From assembly GCF_030686155.1 (NCBI RefSeq), contig NZ_JAUPEV010000003.1, positions 1-64,000 on the forward strand: a DNA stretch of 64,000 bases, read 5' to 3'. Below the pieces are notes generated by a model that was not told the origin of the DNA, made no database searches, and worked only from the letters and a program-made list of their open reading frames with translations. Made by a program: the position numbers and the translations under genes. Numbering within the stretch: the first letter of the stretch is position 1; the number at the start of each line of letters is the position of its first letter. This stretch comes from Helicobacter_J cappadocius (GTDB taxonomy: Bacteria > Campylobacterota > Campylobacteria > Campylobacterales > Helicobacteraceae). Positions 6,547-13,024 of this stretch are shown one piece after another.

Positions 6547-6555
6547 TGCTATAAT
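6547..6555 (+). promoter_or_regulatory. Extended -10 promoter of hydrophobic peptide 2
   Basis: TATAAT at 6550-6555 is preceded by TGC, an extended -10. TTGAAA at 6531 is too close (13 nt) to be a normal -35. The transcript would start near 6562, within or at the edge of a 12-bp hairpin (6559-6589, loop AAATAAT) that leads into the ribosome-binding site. Confidence 0.6.
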
Positions 6556-6559
6556 TATT

Positions 6560-6685
6560 CCATAACTTGTAAATAATACAGGTTATGGAAGGAGCAAAGA
6601 TGAAAACCCTGCAGGTTATTTTAATCATCTTACAAATAATCGCTACCACAATAGCGATTTATAAGGGGGTTGGGTTTTAACCCAG
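6560..6685 (-). ncRNA. Putative antisense RNA to peptide 2
   Basis: The minus strand reads TGATATAAT (plus ATTATATCA at 6691-6699), 10 nt beyond the peptide stop. Transcription would start near 6685 and run across the ORF towards the 5' hairpin of the sense gene. The 3' end is a guess. Support is mainly that the box recurs in the same place in all four cassettes. Confidence 0.4.
6600..6680 (+). CDS. 26-residue hydrophobic peptide, type I toxin-like (cassette 2)
   Basis: Has AAGGAG with 5-nt spacing. The peptide begins MKTLQVILIILQIIATT and ends AIYKGVGF, a single hydrophobic helix with Lys at position 2. A stem GGTTGGG/CCCAGCC (6668-6687) overlaps the stop. Unlike the other three cassettes, no complementarity between start region and 3' UTR is found. 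Instead CAGGTTAT inside the ORF (6612-6619) repeats one arm of the 5' hairpin and could pair with the other arm. Toxin-like role inferred. Confidence 0.55.
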   Translation: MKTLQVILIILQIIATTIAIYKGVGF

Positions 6686-6713
6686 CCTTTATTATATCAC
6701 AAGGAGTTATAAA

Positions 6714-6839
6714 ATGGACTTAATTAGTGCAATAGGTGGATTATGTGGGGCAATAGCATTGCTTTTGACTTTTTTTAGAATCAATACCCTAGAGAAACGC
6801 ATCGATAAAATCGAAAATGACAAAAAGGGTTTAAAATGA
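6714..6839 (+). CDS. 41-residue single-helix membrane protein (cassette 2)
   Basis: Has an AAGGAG ribosome-binding site. An N-terminal hydrophobic helix (LISAIGGLCGAIALLLTFF) is followed by a charged helix ending KRIDKIENDKK, so it is a membrane-anchored short coiled coil. It overlaps the following HTH start by ATGA. Its charged tail is nearly identical in the proteins at 7367 and 8017 while the membrane part differs, so the tail may be the interacting part. Family unknown. Confidence 0.6.
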   Translation: MDLISAIGGLCGAIALLLTFFRINTLEKRIDKIENDKKGLK

Positions 6840-7087
6840 GCAACGAACAAAATCTCATCAAAAAAACCGCCAAAGAACTTAGAATGACTTACAAAGAGCT
6901 TGGCGAAGCGATAGGGTATAGCGGTGATAGTCTAAATAATATGGCTTCAAAGGACAATTCAACCATTAGCAACCAGATTAAAAAAGCGATTGAGTTATAT
7001 CTTGAGAATCTAGATCTTAAGAAGAGACTAGAAGATTATAGTATTCTAAAAAATGCCCTAAAAAATATTGTAAAAGAGGATTTTTAA
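6836..7087 (+). CDS. Small HTH protein, 83 aa (paralog B, cassette 2)
   Basis: Begins MSNEQNLIKKTAKELRMTY, nearly the same as the copy at 7483. The helix-turn-helix-like core is KELGEAIGYSGDSLNNMAS, and the C-terminal half is a charged helix. It is coupled to the membrane protein before it by ATGA overlap. The pair membrane protein plus HTH recurs in each cassette. Likely DNA-binding regulator; whether it controls the upstream peptide promoter is not known. Confidence 0.55.
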   Translation: MSNEQNLIKKTAKELRMTYKELGEAIGYSGDSLNNMASKDNSTISNQIKKAIELYLENLDLKKRLEDYSILKNALKNIVKEDF

Positions 7088-7141
7088 ATCATTTTAAATT
7101 ATAAAATATGGGCTTTTTTATAAAAAATAATTATAAAATAC

Positions 7142-7170
7142 TTGACAAACATAATTAATTATTATATAAT
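7142..7170 (+). promoter_or_regulatory. Sigma-70 promoter of hydrophobic peptide 3
   Basis: Perfect TTGACA (7142-7147) and TATAAT (7165-7170), 17 nt apart. The start near 7178 coincides with a hairpin AAAAACAATT-TGA-AGTTGTTTTT (7179-7201). Read on the minus strand, this hairpin ends in T5 and could terminate the antisense RNA. Confidence 0.75.
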
Positions 7171-7178
7171 TATCGCAT

Positions 7179-7336
7179 AAAAACAATTTGAAGTTGTTTT
7201 TAAATCCAAAGAAAGGAGATACGATGAAAGTCTTAAAGATTCTCTTGATTATCAGCCAGATTATCTTTTACCTTGCAAGTAGCTACAAGCTACTCACAGG
7301 GTAACCCCGAGAGGGGGGAGGCTTTAGCATCGTATT
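7179..7336 (-). ncRNA. Putative antisense RNA to peptide 3
   Basis: Minus-strand TGCTATAAT (plus ATTATAGCA at 7343-7351), 38 nt beyond the peptide stop. The start near 7336 lies on the segment complementary to the peptide start codon (7328-7335). The hairpin at 7179-7201 with its T-run is a plausible terminator. Antitoxin role inferred. Confidence 0.5.
7224..7304 (+). CDS. 26-residue hydrophobic peptide, type I toxin-like (cassette 3)
   Basis: Has AAGGAG with 5-nt spacing. The peptide begins MKVLKILLIISQIIFYLA and ends SSYKLLTG: one membrane helix with Lys at 2 and 5. Bases 7219-7226, which include the start codon, are complementary to 7328-7335, and AAAG (7227-7230) can extend the pairing to 7322-7325 across a 2-nt bulge. 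A CCCC-GAGA-GGGG hairpin (GNRA loop) follows the stop directly (7305-7316), as in cassette 1. Type I toxin-like by layout. Confidence 0.6.
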   Translation: MKVLKILLIISQIIFYLASSYKLLTG

Positions 7337-7366
7337 AGACTGATTATAGCATACAAGGAGCAAACA

Positions 7367-7486
7367 ATGGAAACTTTAGTTTTAGGCATTGCGGTGAGTT
7401 TATTGACCCTATATGTGTTTTTGCTTGAGAGGAGGCTAAATAAACGCATCGATAAAATCGAAAATGACAAAAAGGACAAGGAATGA
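7367..7486 (+). CDS. 39-residue single-helix membrane protein (cassette 3)
   Basis: Has AAGGAG 6 nt upstream. The N-terminal helix LVLGIAVSLLTLYVFLL is followed by the charged tail ERRLNKRIDKIENDKKDKE. It differs from the cassette 4 protein at only a few positions and shares the tail with cassette 2. It overlaps the HTH gene at 7483 by ATGA. A recent duplication is likely. Confidence 0.6.
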   Translation: METLVLGIAVSLLTLYVFLLERRLNKRIDKIENDKKDKE

Positions 7487-7725
7487 GTAATGAACAAAAT
7501 CTTATCAAAAAAACTGCCAAAGAACTTGGAATGACTTACAAAGAGCTAGGGATAGCGATAGGCTATAGTGAGGCAGGGCTTAAAACAGCTATGACAAACG
7601 ATAAAATAAGCCCACAAATGGAGAGAGCAATAGAGCTTTATTTAGAGACTTTGGAGCTTAAAAAAGAGCTTCAAAAAACTAAAGATTTCAAAAATATTCT
7701 CAGAGAGTTTATTTCAGAGAATTAA
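7483..7725 (+). CDS. Small HTH protein, 80 aa (paralog C, cassette 3)
   Basis: Shares KKTAKELGMTYKELGIAIGYS with paralog A. The recognition-helix region differs (EAGLKTAMTND against QETISKSASSE), as expected if each paralog binds a different site. The C-terminal half is a charged helix. It is coupled by ATGA to the membrane protein before it. A regulator of the cassette is the simplest reading; unproven. Confidence 0.55.
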   Translation: MSNEQNLIKKTAKELGMTYKELGIAIGYSEAGLKTAMTNDKISPQMERAIELYLETLELKKELQKTKDFKNILREFISEN

Positions 7726-7779
7726 GTCTGTTTAAACGACTTATTTTTATAAAAAAATATTCAAAAACGATTAAAATAA

Positions 7780-7808
7780 TTGACAATTGTATTTAAAAAA
7801 GATATAAT
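7780..7808 (+). promoter_or_regulatory. Sigma-70 promoter of hydrophobic peptide 4
   Basis: Perfect TTGACA (7780-7785) and TATAAT (7803-7808), 17 nt apart. The start near 7815 lies at a hairpin AAAAGTTG/CGACTTTT (7817-7839), the same layout as cassettes 1 and 3. Confidence 0.75.
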
Positions 7809-7816
7809 TATATTAT

Positions 7817-7990
7817 AAAAGTTGTTAGAAGCGACTTTTAAATCCAAAGAAGGAGACATCAAATGCTAAAGTTCCTCAAAATTTTAGTTTTGATTGTTCA
7901 GTTAGCTTACTGGATAATTAAAATCAAATCCCTCTTTTAGCGGGATTGCCCCATAGTGGGCGAACTAAAATAACTTTAGATTTTGATGTC
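7817..7990 (-). ncRNA. Putative antisense RNA to peptide 4
   Basis: Minus-strand TGTTATAAT (plus ATTATAACA at 7996-8004), 55 nt past the peptide stop. The start near 7989 falls on the segment that pairs with the peptide start region. The 3' end is not defined by sequence; the sense 5' hairpin is a candidate. Confidence 0.5.
7863..7940 (+). CDS. 25-residue hydrophobic peptide, type I toxin-like (cassette 4)
   Basis: Has AAGGAG (7850-7855). The peptide begins MLKFLKILVLIVQLAYW and ends IKIKSLF: one membrane helix with lysines near both ends. This cassette has the best start masking: 7855-7863 pairs with 7982-7990 and 7866-7873 with 7972-7979, that is 17 of 19 bases spanning the start codon. 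A short hairpin GCCC/GGGC (7948-7961) follows the stop. It is the clearest type I toxin-like member of the four. Confidence 0.62.
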   Translation: MLKFLKILVLIVQLAYWIIKIKSLF

Positions 7991-8016
7991 AAGATATTAT
8001 AACACAAGGAGATAAA

Positions 8017-8136
8017 ATGGAGACTTTAATATTAGCATTAGCAGTTGGATTATTGACTTTGTATGTGTTTTTGCTTGAGAGAAAGCTAAATAAACGCATC
8101 GACAAGCTTGAAAATGACAAAAAGGATTTAAAATGA
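8017..8136 (+). CDS. 39-residue single-helix membrane protein (cassette 4)
   Basis: Has an AAGGAG ribosome-binding site. The helix LILALAVGLLTLYVFLL is followed by the tail ERKLNKRIDKLENDKKDLK, a close paralog of the protein at 7367. It overlaps the next ATG (ATGA at 8133-8136), but the gene downstream is broken here. Confidence 0.6.
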   Translation: METLILALAVGLLTLYVFLLERKLNKRIDKLENDKKDLK

Positions 8137-8192
8137 GCAAACAAGAAAATTCAATCAAAAAAACTGCCAAAGAGACTAATAAGGCTTACTAA
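8133..8192 (+). pseudogene. Truncated HTH paralog D (cassette 4)
   Basis: Begins MSKQENSIKKTAKE, like the other paralogs, then diverges after 14 codons and stops at codon 20 (TAA 8190-8192). The following bases repeat ACTAA/ACTAAGGCACTAA-like words and hold no continuation of the HTH. It looks like decay or a recombination junction at the last cassette. Cassette 4 would then be without its own HTH protein. Confidence 0.6.
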
Positions 8193-8570
8193 AGCATACT
8201 AAGGCACTAAAAGACGAATCTAACGCATCTAAATAGCACTGTAGCTACCTTTGTGATGATAGGAAGGAAGCATAAGGCAGAGGCTTAAAACTCGAGGGGA
8301 TTTTAAAAAGACTCGAGAATTTTTAAGGATGGGTTTAAAAAAATAGCGGGGGGGTAGCAGATACCCCAAGCAGATACCCCAAGCGGGGTGATTGTGGTAT
8401 TTGAGTTGCTTATTATTCAGCCTTTTATCATTCCAAACGAAGATAAAAAATCACGGCCTCTATGTTTGAGTTGTTTATTATTCAAAAGAGATGAACAAGT
8501 TTTTTAAAGGGGACAGATTGGGGATAGGATAAAGTATAAACACCTAAAATAGGTATCTATAGAAACTATA
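8193..8570. other. Gene-poor right arm of the element with short repeats
   Basis: No supportable gene. A 13-nt word (AGCAGATACCCCA) occurs twice in tandem (8356-8368, 8369-8381) beside GGGGTA-GCAGA-TACCCC, which can form a hairpin. GAGTTGCTTATTATTCA (8403-8419) recurs with one change at 8468-8484. Paired direct repeats next to an attachment site could be recombinase arm sites, or only decayed sequence. Confidence 0.35.
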
Positions 8571-8594
8571 AATCGAATCCCGCCGAGGACACCA
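8571..8594 (+). repeat. Probable attachment site: 3' end of a tRNA gene
   Basis: The sequence reads as T-loop ATCGAAT, T-stem 3' arm CCCGC, acceptor arm CGAGGAC, discriminator A and CCA. The 5' arms of the T-stem and acceptor are absent upstream, so this is a duplicated 3' fragment, not a tRNA gene. Elements that integrate at tRNA 3' ends leave exactly this. The acceptor arm resembles some bacterial tRNA-Arg genes (a guess). The left copy and the integrase would lie outside the window. Confidence 0.6.
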
Positions 8595-8762
8595 CTAGAT
8601 TTTCTGCAATTTTCTTAAAATACCATCTAAAATTATTTTAATATATTTATCATCATTTTATCCCATAAATATGGACTTAGTAAGGTATAATCACTGATGA
8701 TTTTAAGGCAATGATTTTTTATAATTATGTAATCTTGATTTTGAAGTATTTGGTTTGAATCT

Positions 8763-8786
8763 AAAGCCCACCAATTGATGGGCTTT
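8763..8786. terminator. Terminator after the hpaA-like gene
   Basis: AAAGCCCA (8763-8770) and TGGGCTTT (8779-8786) form an 8-bp stem just downstream of the minus-strand hpaA-like gene. The U-run is short on the minus side (CTTT). Confidence 0.55.
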
Positions 8787-8792
8787 ATTTAA

Positions 8793-9584
8793 TTAGAATC
8801 TCTTATTATGTTTGATTTCTTTAATATCTTTTTCATAGGAATTTATTGTTTGATAGATAATTTTATTGTCTATTTTATCAAATAATTTTGCCCAGAGTAG
8901 ATTTAATGCCTTTCTTGTTGAATCCGCTGAATTATCCTTTAGATCAGGTCTTGCCGCATTTCCAAATAAGAAAGTCCCAGCATTTGCCTCTTGCGAAATA
9001 CTAAATGGCACTTTAATATTAAATTTTGCTAGATTTATATTCAAAGAATCCATCACTTGACCTGAGAGTGGCTCTAAGAATCTAATTTTCACATTTCCAG
9101 AAATACCATAGTTTCCACTGATGGTTTTTGAAGTTGAATCAAAAGGATTATCACTTCTTTTTGCTTGACTTAACATTTCATCAACATTTATATCACCCTT
9201 GATAAGGACAGCCATATAACCTTCTTTTCTTTCGTTAAAAGGAATATCATTATACTCAACTCCATCAACATCTATAATTTGATAGCCTTGTTGTTGAAAC
9301 ATTTTCTCTATTGTCGTTCTAAAATTAGCTTTAAATTGCTTTTTGTATCTATCAAATTCAGTAGCCTGAGAATTCAATATTCTTCCATTGCTTGATAATT
9401 TGAGTTCTATTTCACTGTCAAGCAAAAGAATTTTTTTGTTTGACTTTGGTCCTGCAGGATTTTTTGACTCAAAAGTAAAATTCAAAGGATTTTTTTGTGC
9501 GACCTGCACCTCACCAACACATCCTACTAGCAACAACACAAAACCCAACACAATTCCAAAACTCAAAAAGTTTCTCTTATTCAT
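8793..9584 (-). CDS. hpaA: HpaA family surface lipoprotein, 263 aa
   Basis: Neuraminyllactose-binding hemagglutinin (HpaA) family lipoprotein, an outer-membrane/flagellar-sheath adhesin family of Helicobacter. Seen: a signal peptide with lipobox LVGC (Cys 22), a KKILLLDSEIEL segment, a QQQGYQIIDVD segment and a C-terminus TINSYEKDIKEIKHNKR that resembles the NLESYQKDAKELKGKR end of H. pylori HpaA as I recall it. It follows the outer-membrane protein gene by 16 nt with its own AAGGAG, so the two form an operon behind the poly-C promoter. Family membership is fairly sure; HpaA has paralogs, so the exact member is not. Confidence 0.75.
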   Translation of the reverse strand: MNKRNFLSFGIVLGFVLLLVGCVGEVQVAQKNPLNFTFESKNPAGPKSNKKILLLDSEIELKLSSNGRILNSQATEFDRYKKQFKANFRTTIEKMFQQQGYQIIDVDGVEYNDIPFNERKEGYMAVLIKGDINVDEMLSQAKRSDNPFDSTSKTISGNYGISGNVKIRFLEPLSGQVMDSLNINLAKFNIKVPFSISQEANAGTFLFGNAARPDLKDNSADSTRKALNLLWAKLFDKIDNKIIYQTINSYEKDIKEIKHNKRF

Positions 9585-9600
9585 CCATTTCTCCTTATTT

Positions 9601-10353
9601 TTACCATATCATATACGAAACAGAAACATAAAATCCATTTCCATTTCCACCACCAAGATCAACTCCCCCTACTCCTAGAGCTTGATATAAACTACTTCCA
9701 GCACTTGGATCAGAGACTTTTTTCAGTGTGCTATCAGTAAGACTTACATGAGAATATCCAACTTTAATCACAGCATTTTTATAAAATATTCCACCCACAT
9801 ACATTCTAAAATGTCTCATTGTTGAGCCAAAATCATATCCAACTCCTCCGATAAGACCATATTTTTTATTAAAACTATATTTAACATCAAATGCAACTGG
9901 CACTACCACGCCAAAACCTACAGGAACAAAAGTAGTTTTATCTTGGTAACCACAAGAAGAATAACTATAAGAATAACAACTATAATCAATTCCTGAATAT
10001 CCAAGCAAAAAATATTGTGCCCCAATACCTATTTTAGCCCCTATGCCAAATCTTTCAGTAAAATTATAAGTAGGACCTGCAGCTACATAAAATTGTGCAC
10101 CCATAGAATAGCTATCTTTATCTCTAGTTCCATAAACTGAAGATGATGTTCCTTCGTTGGAATCAGAAATCTTGAAAAACTCCATATCAAGAGCTGCATC
10201 CAAATACCAGCTCCACCCACGAGCATTGCTCTGAATTTGGGTATCTTCAGAAACAATACCTTGATCTGTCCCATCACTATCAACAGATTCTGCATTTACA
10301 AAAAAACCACCGACCAAACAACTGATAAAAAAAGTTAAAAATACTTTCTTCAA
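9601..10353 (-). CDS. Outer-membrane beta-barrel protein, 250 aa
   Basis: Has a signal peptide (MKKVFLTFFISCLVGGFFVNA), alternating hydrophobic beta strands rich in Gly/Tyr/Phe, and the C-terminal strand FYVSVSYMIW ending in an aromatic residue, typical of outer-membrane barrels recognised by BamA. The start is TTG (10353) with AAGGAG 7 nt upstream. It is first gene of an operon with the hpaA-like gene and lies 100 nt behind a promoter with an 11-C spacer tract, so its production probably switches on and off. Role on the surface unknown. Confidence 0.7.
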   Translation of the reverse strand: MKKVFLTFFISCLVGGFFVNAESVDSDGTDQGIVSEDTQIQSNARGWSWYLDAALDMEFFKISDSNEGTSSSVYGTRDKDSYSMGAQFYVAAGPTYNFTERFGIGAKIGIGAQYFLLGYSGIDYSCYSYSYSSCGYQDKTTFVPVGFGVVVPVAFDVKYSFNKKYGLIGGVGYDFGSTMRHFRMYVGGIFYKNAVIKVGYSHVSLTDSTLKKVSDPSAGSSLYQALGVGGVDLGGGNGNGFYVSVSYMIW

Positions 10354-10462
10354 CTAAAACTCCTTTCTATTAATTAAAAGCAATAAAAAGATATTAATTT
10401 TCATACCTATTCTTATACTATTAGATAATAAAATTTCTGTCTTTATTGCTTTTGAGATATGG

Positions 10463-10494
10463 ATTATATTCTGATGGGGGGGGGGGTATGTCAA
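10463..10494 (-). promoter_or_regulatory. Promoter with 11-C tract in the spacer (phase variable)
   Basis: Read on the minus strand: TTGACA (10494-10489), TA, eleven C (10486-10476), ATCAGAA, TATAAT (10468-10463). The spacer is 20 nt; eight C would give the optimal 17. Slipped-strand changes in the tract would shift promoter strength, as in known phase-variable promoters. It points at the outer-membrane protein and hpaA-like operon. The rest of the 10354-10720 gap holds only AT-rich sequence. Confidence 0.65.
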
Positions 10495-10720
10495 TAAAAA
10501 ATAAGTTTTTTAGATGATATTTTTTATAATTATTAAAATTTTAACTTTAAAATAAATTGGTTTATGGTCTATTATTTATCAATATAACCGAGAGTATAAG
10601 ACTTTATTTTTATAAAATTTTGAATATTTTTTTATGTAAAAAAATGTAACATTTTATAAAAATAATTATATAACTATTCTATTTAGTAATTATTTCTAAT
10701 GCTTGATTTATAAATATTTT

Positions 10721-13024
10721 CTACAGCCTCACAAGCTTCGCTCCAAAGCCCCCCATTTCAATAGGGGCATCACAAAAAGAAATAACTTTTGGGTGCGAAG
10801 AAAGAAATTCTTTTACACTAAAAGAAAGTTTGCCTGTACCTATTCCATGATAGATAAGGACTTCATCAAATCCAGCTATAAGAGCATCAGAGAGAAATTT
10901 ATCTAGCTTTTCTATAGCTTCTTCACTTCTTAGACCATGCAAATCCAAACTCACATTCACGCTATTTTTTGTATTTTTATCAATACTAAAATCGATTTTC
11001 TGTTTTTTGGTTTTTGAAACTGATCTTGGTTTATGAGGAAGTTGATTATTAGAAATTGCCTTAGAAATATGTTTAAGCTTGTCAGGACTTATTTTAAGCT
11101 TTATCCCACTATCTAGCTCTACAAGCAAGAATTCATTATTTTTACCTGTTTTTCCTAGAACGATACCATCTTGCACCCCATATCTGATATGATCTCCAGG
11201 ACGAAATTCTTTTTTGTTTTTAAATTGTTCTGATGGCAAGGTCTGCCTGATAGCTTGAATAATTTTATTTGCATTATTCATAGATCGGTGCATTTCACTG
11301 CTTTCTTTAGCTTTGATAGCTGATTTGATTTCATTTAATGCTTGATTATAAATATTATCAAGCTCGAACTTTTGTTTTGCATATTGCCTTTTTAGTGTCT
11401 CTATTATCTCTTGTTGTTCTTGTTTTTTCTTATCGTATTCTTCTATTTTCATATCCAATATGGAAGTTTTTTTACTAAGCTCAATCTCTAATGTAGCAGA
11501 TTTTTCTATGAGTTCATTAAGTTTTTCCTTGTCTTCGCCATAGATTTTTTTTGCCTCTATGATAAGATTAGTAGGAATTCCATATCTTTTTGCAGTTTCA
11601 AAAGCATAGCTCTTACCAATGCTACCATGTAAAAATCCATATGTAGGAACCTGAGCATTTTCATCAAAAATAGCAGCACACATCTGAATTCTACTATCAC
11701 TGGCCATCAATGCAGCAAGTCTCTTGTGATGTGTGGTGATGATAATCTTAGCGTTCTTATCTAGTAAATGCTCTAACAAAACCTTATAAAGGCTAGAAGC
11801 CTCATCAGCATCTGTCCCTAACTCAATCTCATCTACTCCAATAATTAAATCTTGGGTATTTAGTATCTGAGAAAAATGGAGCATTCGACCTGCAAAAGTA
11901 GAAATATCATTTTTACTATTTTGTGGATCAGCGATGATGGCAAATATATTTTTGAAATTAGGAATCCTAGAAGCATAAGCATTGATTTTCATCGGCAATA
12001 AATGCTTGGCCAAAAAAACGCTACTCAATATTGATTTTAAAAGCATTGTCTTTCCCCCAGCATTCACTCCTGTAACCATCAACAACTGATTTTTAAATTC
12101 AATATCAATAGGCTTAGGATGACTTAGAGCTGGATGAGAAAAACCTTTTAGAATAATAGTTTTATCCGTAGTTTTATGGGTAACGAACTCAAGGTTATAG
12201 GCTTTAGCAAAATTAATTCTAGCTTGAAGGTGATCAAATTTATCAAACTCCCTATCAATAAAACTCAAAAACAAAATATGTTTTCTCAAGATCGCAGAGA
12301 GTTCTTTGCAAATATTATAGAGACATATTTGAAGTTTTTCCTCAAATTCAGAGATTTTTTGATGGATGTTATGAATCTCACTAGGAAGAAGATAAAAAAA
12401 TCCGCTCTGAGAACGCGAAATGATAATTCCCTTAATAGCAGAATTAAAACCTGATTTTAATAACAATGTCTCATTTCCATTGATGTAATGGATTTGTCTA
12501 TCCACAAGATAAGGAACAAGTTTGTTTGATTGGAGGATTTCACCCAAAATCTTTGAAATCTGAGTTTTTTGTCTTGAAATAGAGAGAATAAGACTATCTA
12601 ATTCATCATAAATACCACTTTTTATTTGTGCTTCACAATCAAATACTTCCATCAAATATTTTATTTCTTGGGGAATATTAATATTTTGCAAATATTTATA
12701 AATAAACATGTCTTCAGTGATGCTGCTGAGGGATTTGAGATAACTAAAATACCTTATTATTTTAATAAATTCAAATATCTCTTCGAGTTTAAGAGTTCCA
12801 AATTTTTTTAGATGCAAAATGGAAATATCTAGTTTTTTTGTCTTTGGAGGAGGTGAGAATACAATATTTTCTAGATCTTTAATAAAGCTCACCAAACTAG
12901 ATTTATCCCCCTGCAAGTGAATAGGCTTAATGCGTGAAAAAAAACTTGTAAAAGATCTGATAAAATCCTCGAGATCTAGTTTTTTAACTATCTCTTCATA
13001 TTGATAACTCTCCTTCTCCTGCAT
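10721..13024 (-). CDS. mutS2: Endonuclease MutS2, 767 aa
   Basis: MutS2 suppresses recombination and acts on branched or damaged DNA. Seen: helical core, ATPase with Walker A TGVNAGGKTMLLKS near residues 317-330, Walker B GVDEIELGTDADEA, a long coiled coil (about 480-580), and a C-terminal Smr nuclease domain with DLHGLRSEEA near 690 and YHGIGTGKLS near 735. Full length for the family. It is followed upstream on the same strand by a membrane protein and murC, an order I recall from H. pylori. The stop of the membrane-protein gene touches this start (13024). Confidence 0.93.
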   Translation of the reverse strand: MQEKESYQYEEIVKKLDLEDFIRSFTSFFSRIKPIHLQGDKSSLVSFIKDLENIVFSPPPKTKKLDISILHLKKFGTLKLEEIFEFIKIIRYFSYLKSLSSITEDMFIYKYLQNINIPQEIKYLMEVFDCEAQIKSGIYDELDSLILSISRQKTQISKILGEILQSNKLVPYLVDRQIHYINGNETLLLKSGFNSAIKGIIISRSQSGFFYLLPSEIHNIHQKISEFEEKLQICLYNICKELSAILRKHILFLSFIDREFDKFDHLQARINFAKAYNLEFVTHKTTDKTIILKGFSHPALSHPKPIDIEFKNQLLMVTGVNAGGKTMLLKSILSSVFLAKHLLPMKINAYASRIPNFKNIFAIIADPQNSKNDISTFAGRMLHFSQILNTQDLIIGVDEIELGTDADEASSLYKVLLEHLLDKNAKIIITTHHKRLAALMASDSRIQMCAAIFDENAQVPTYGFLHGSIGKSYAFETAKRYGIPTNLIIEAKKIYGEDKEKLNELIEKSATLEIELSKKTSILDMKIEEYDKKKQEQQEIIETLKRQYAKQKFELDNIYNQALNEIKSAIKAKESSEMHRSMNNANKIIQAIRQTLPSEQFKNKKEFRPGDHIRYGVQDGIVLGKTGKNNEFLLVELDSGIKLKISPDKLKHISKAISNNQLPHKPRSVSKTKKQKIDFSIDKNTKNSVNVSLDLHGLRSEEAIEKLDKFLSDALIAGFDEVLIYHGIGTGKLSFSVKEFLSSHPKVISFCDAPIEMGGFGAKLVRL

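Noticed and set aside
8571..8594. A complete tRNA gene
   Set aside because: Only the 3' half of the T-arm and acceptor is present; no D-arm or anticodon arm is upstream.
8793..8865. Frameshift or truncation at the end of the hpaA-like gene next to the element
   Set aside because: The C-terminus is complete and resembles that of H. pylori HpaA, so the element did not disrupt it.
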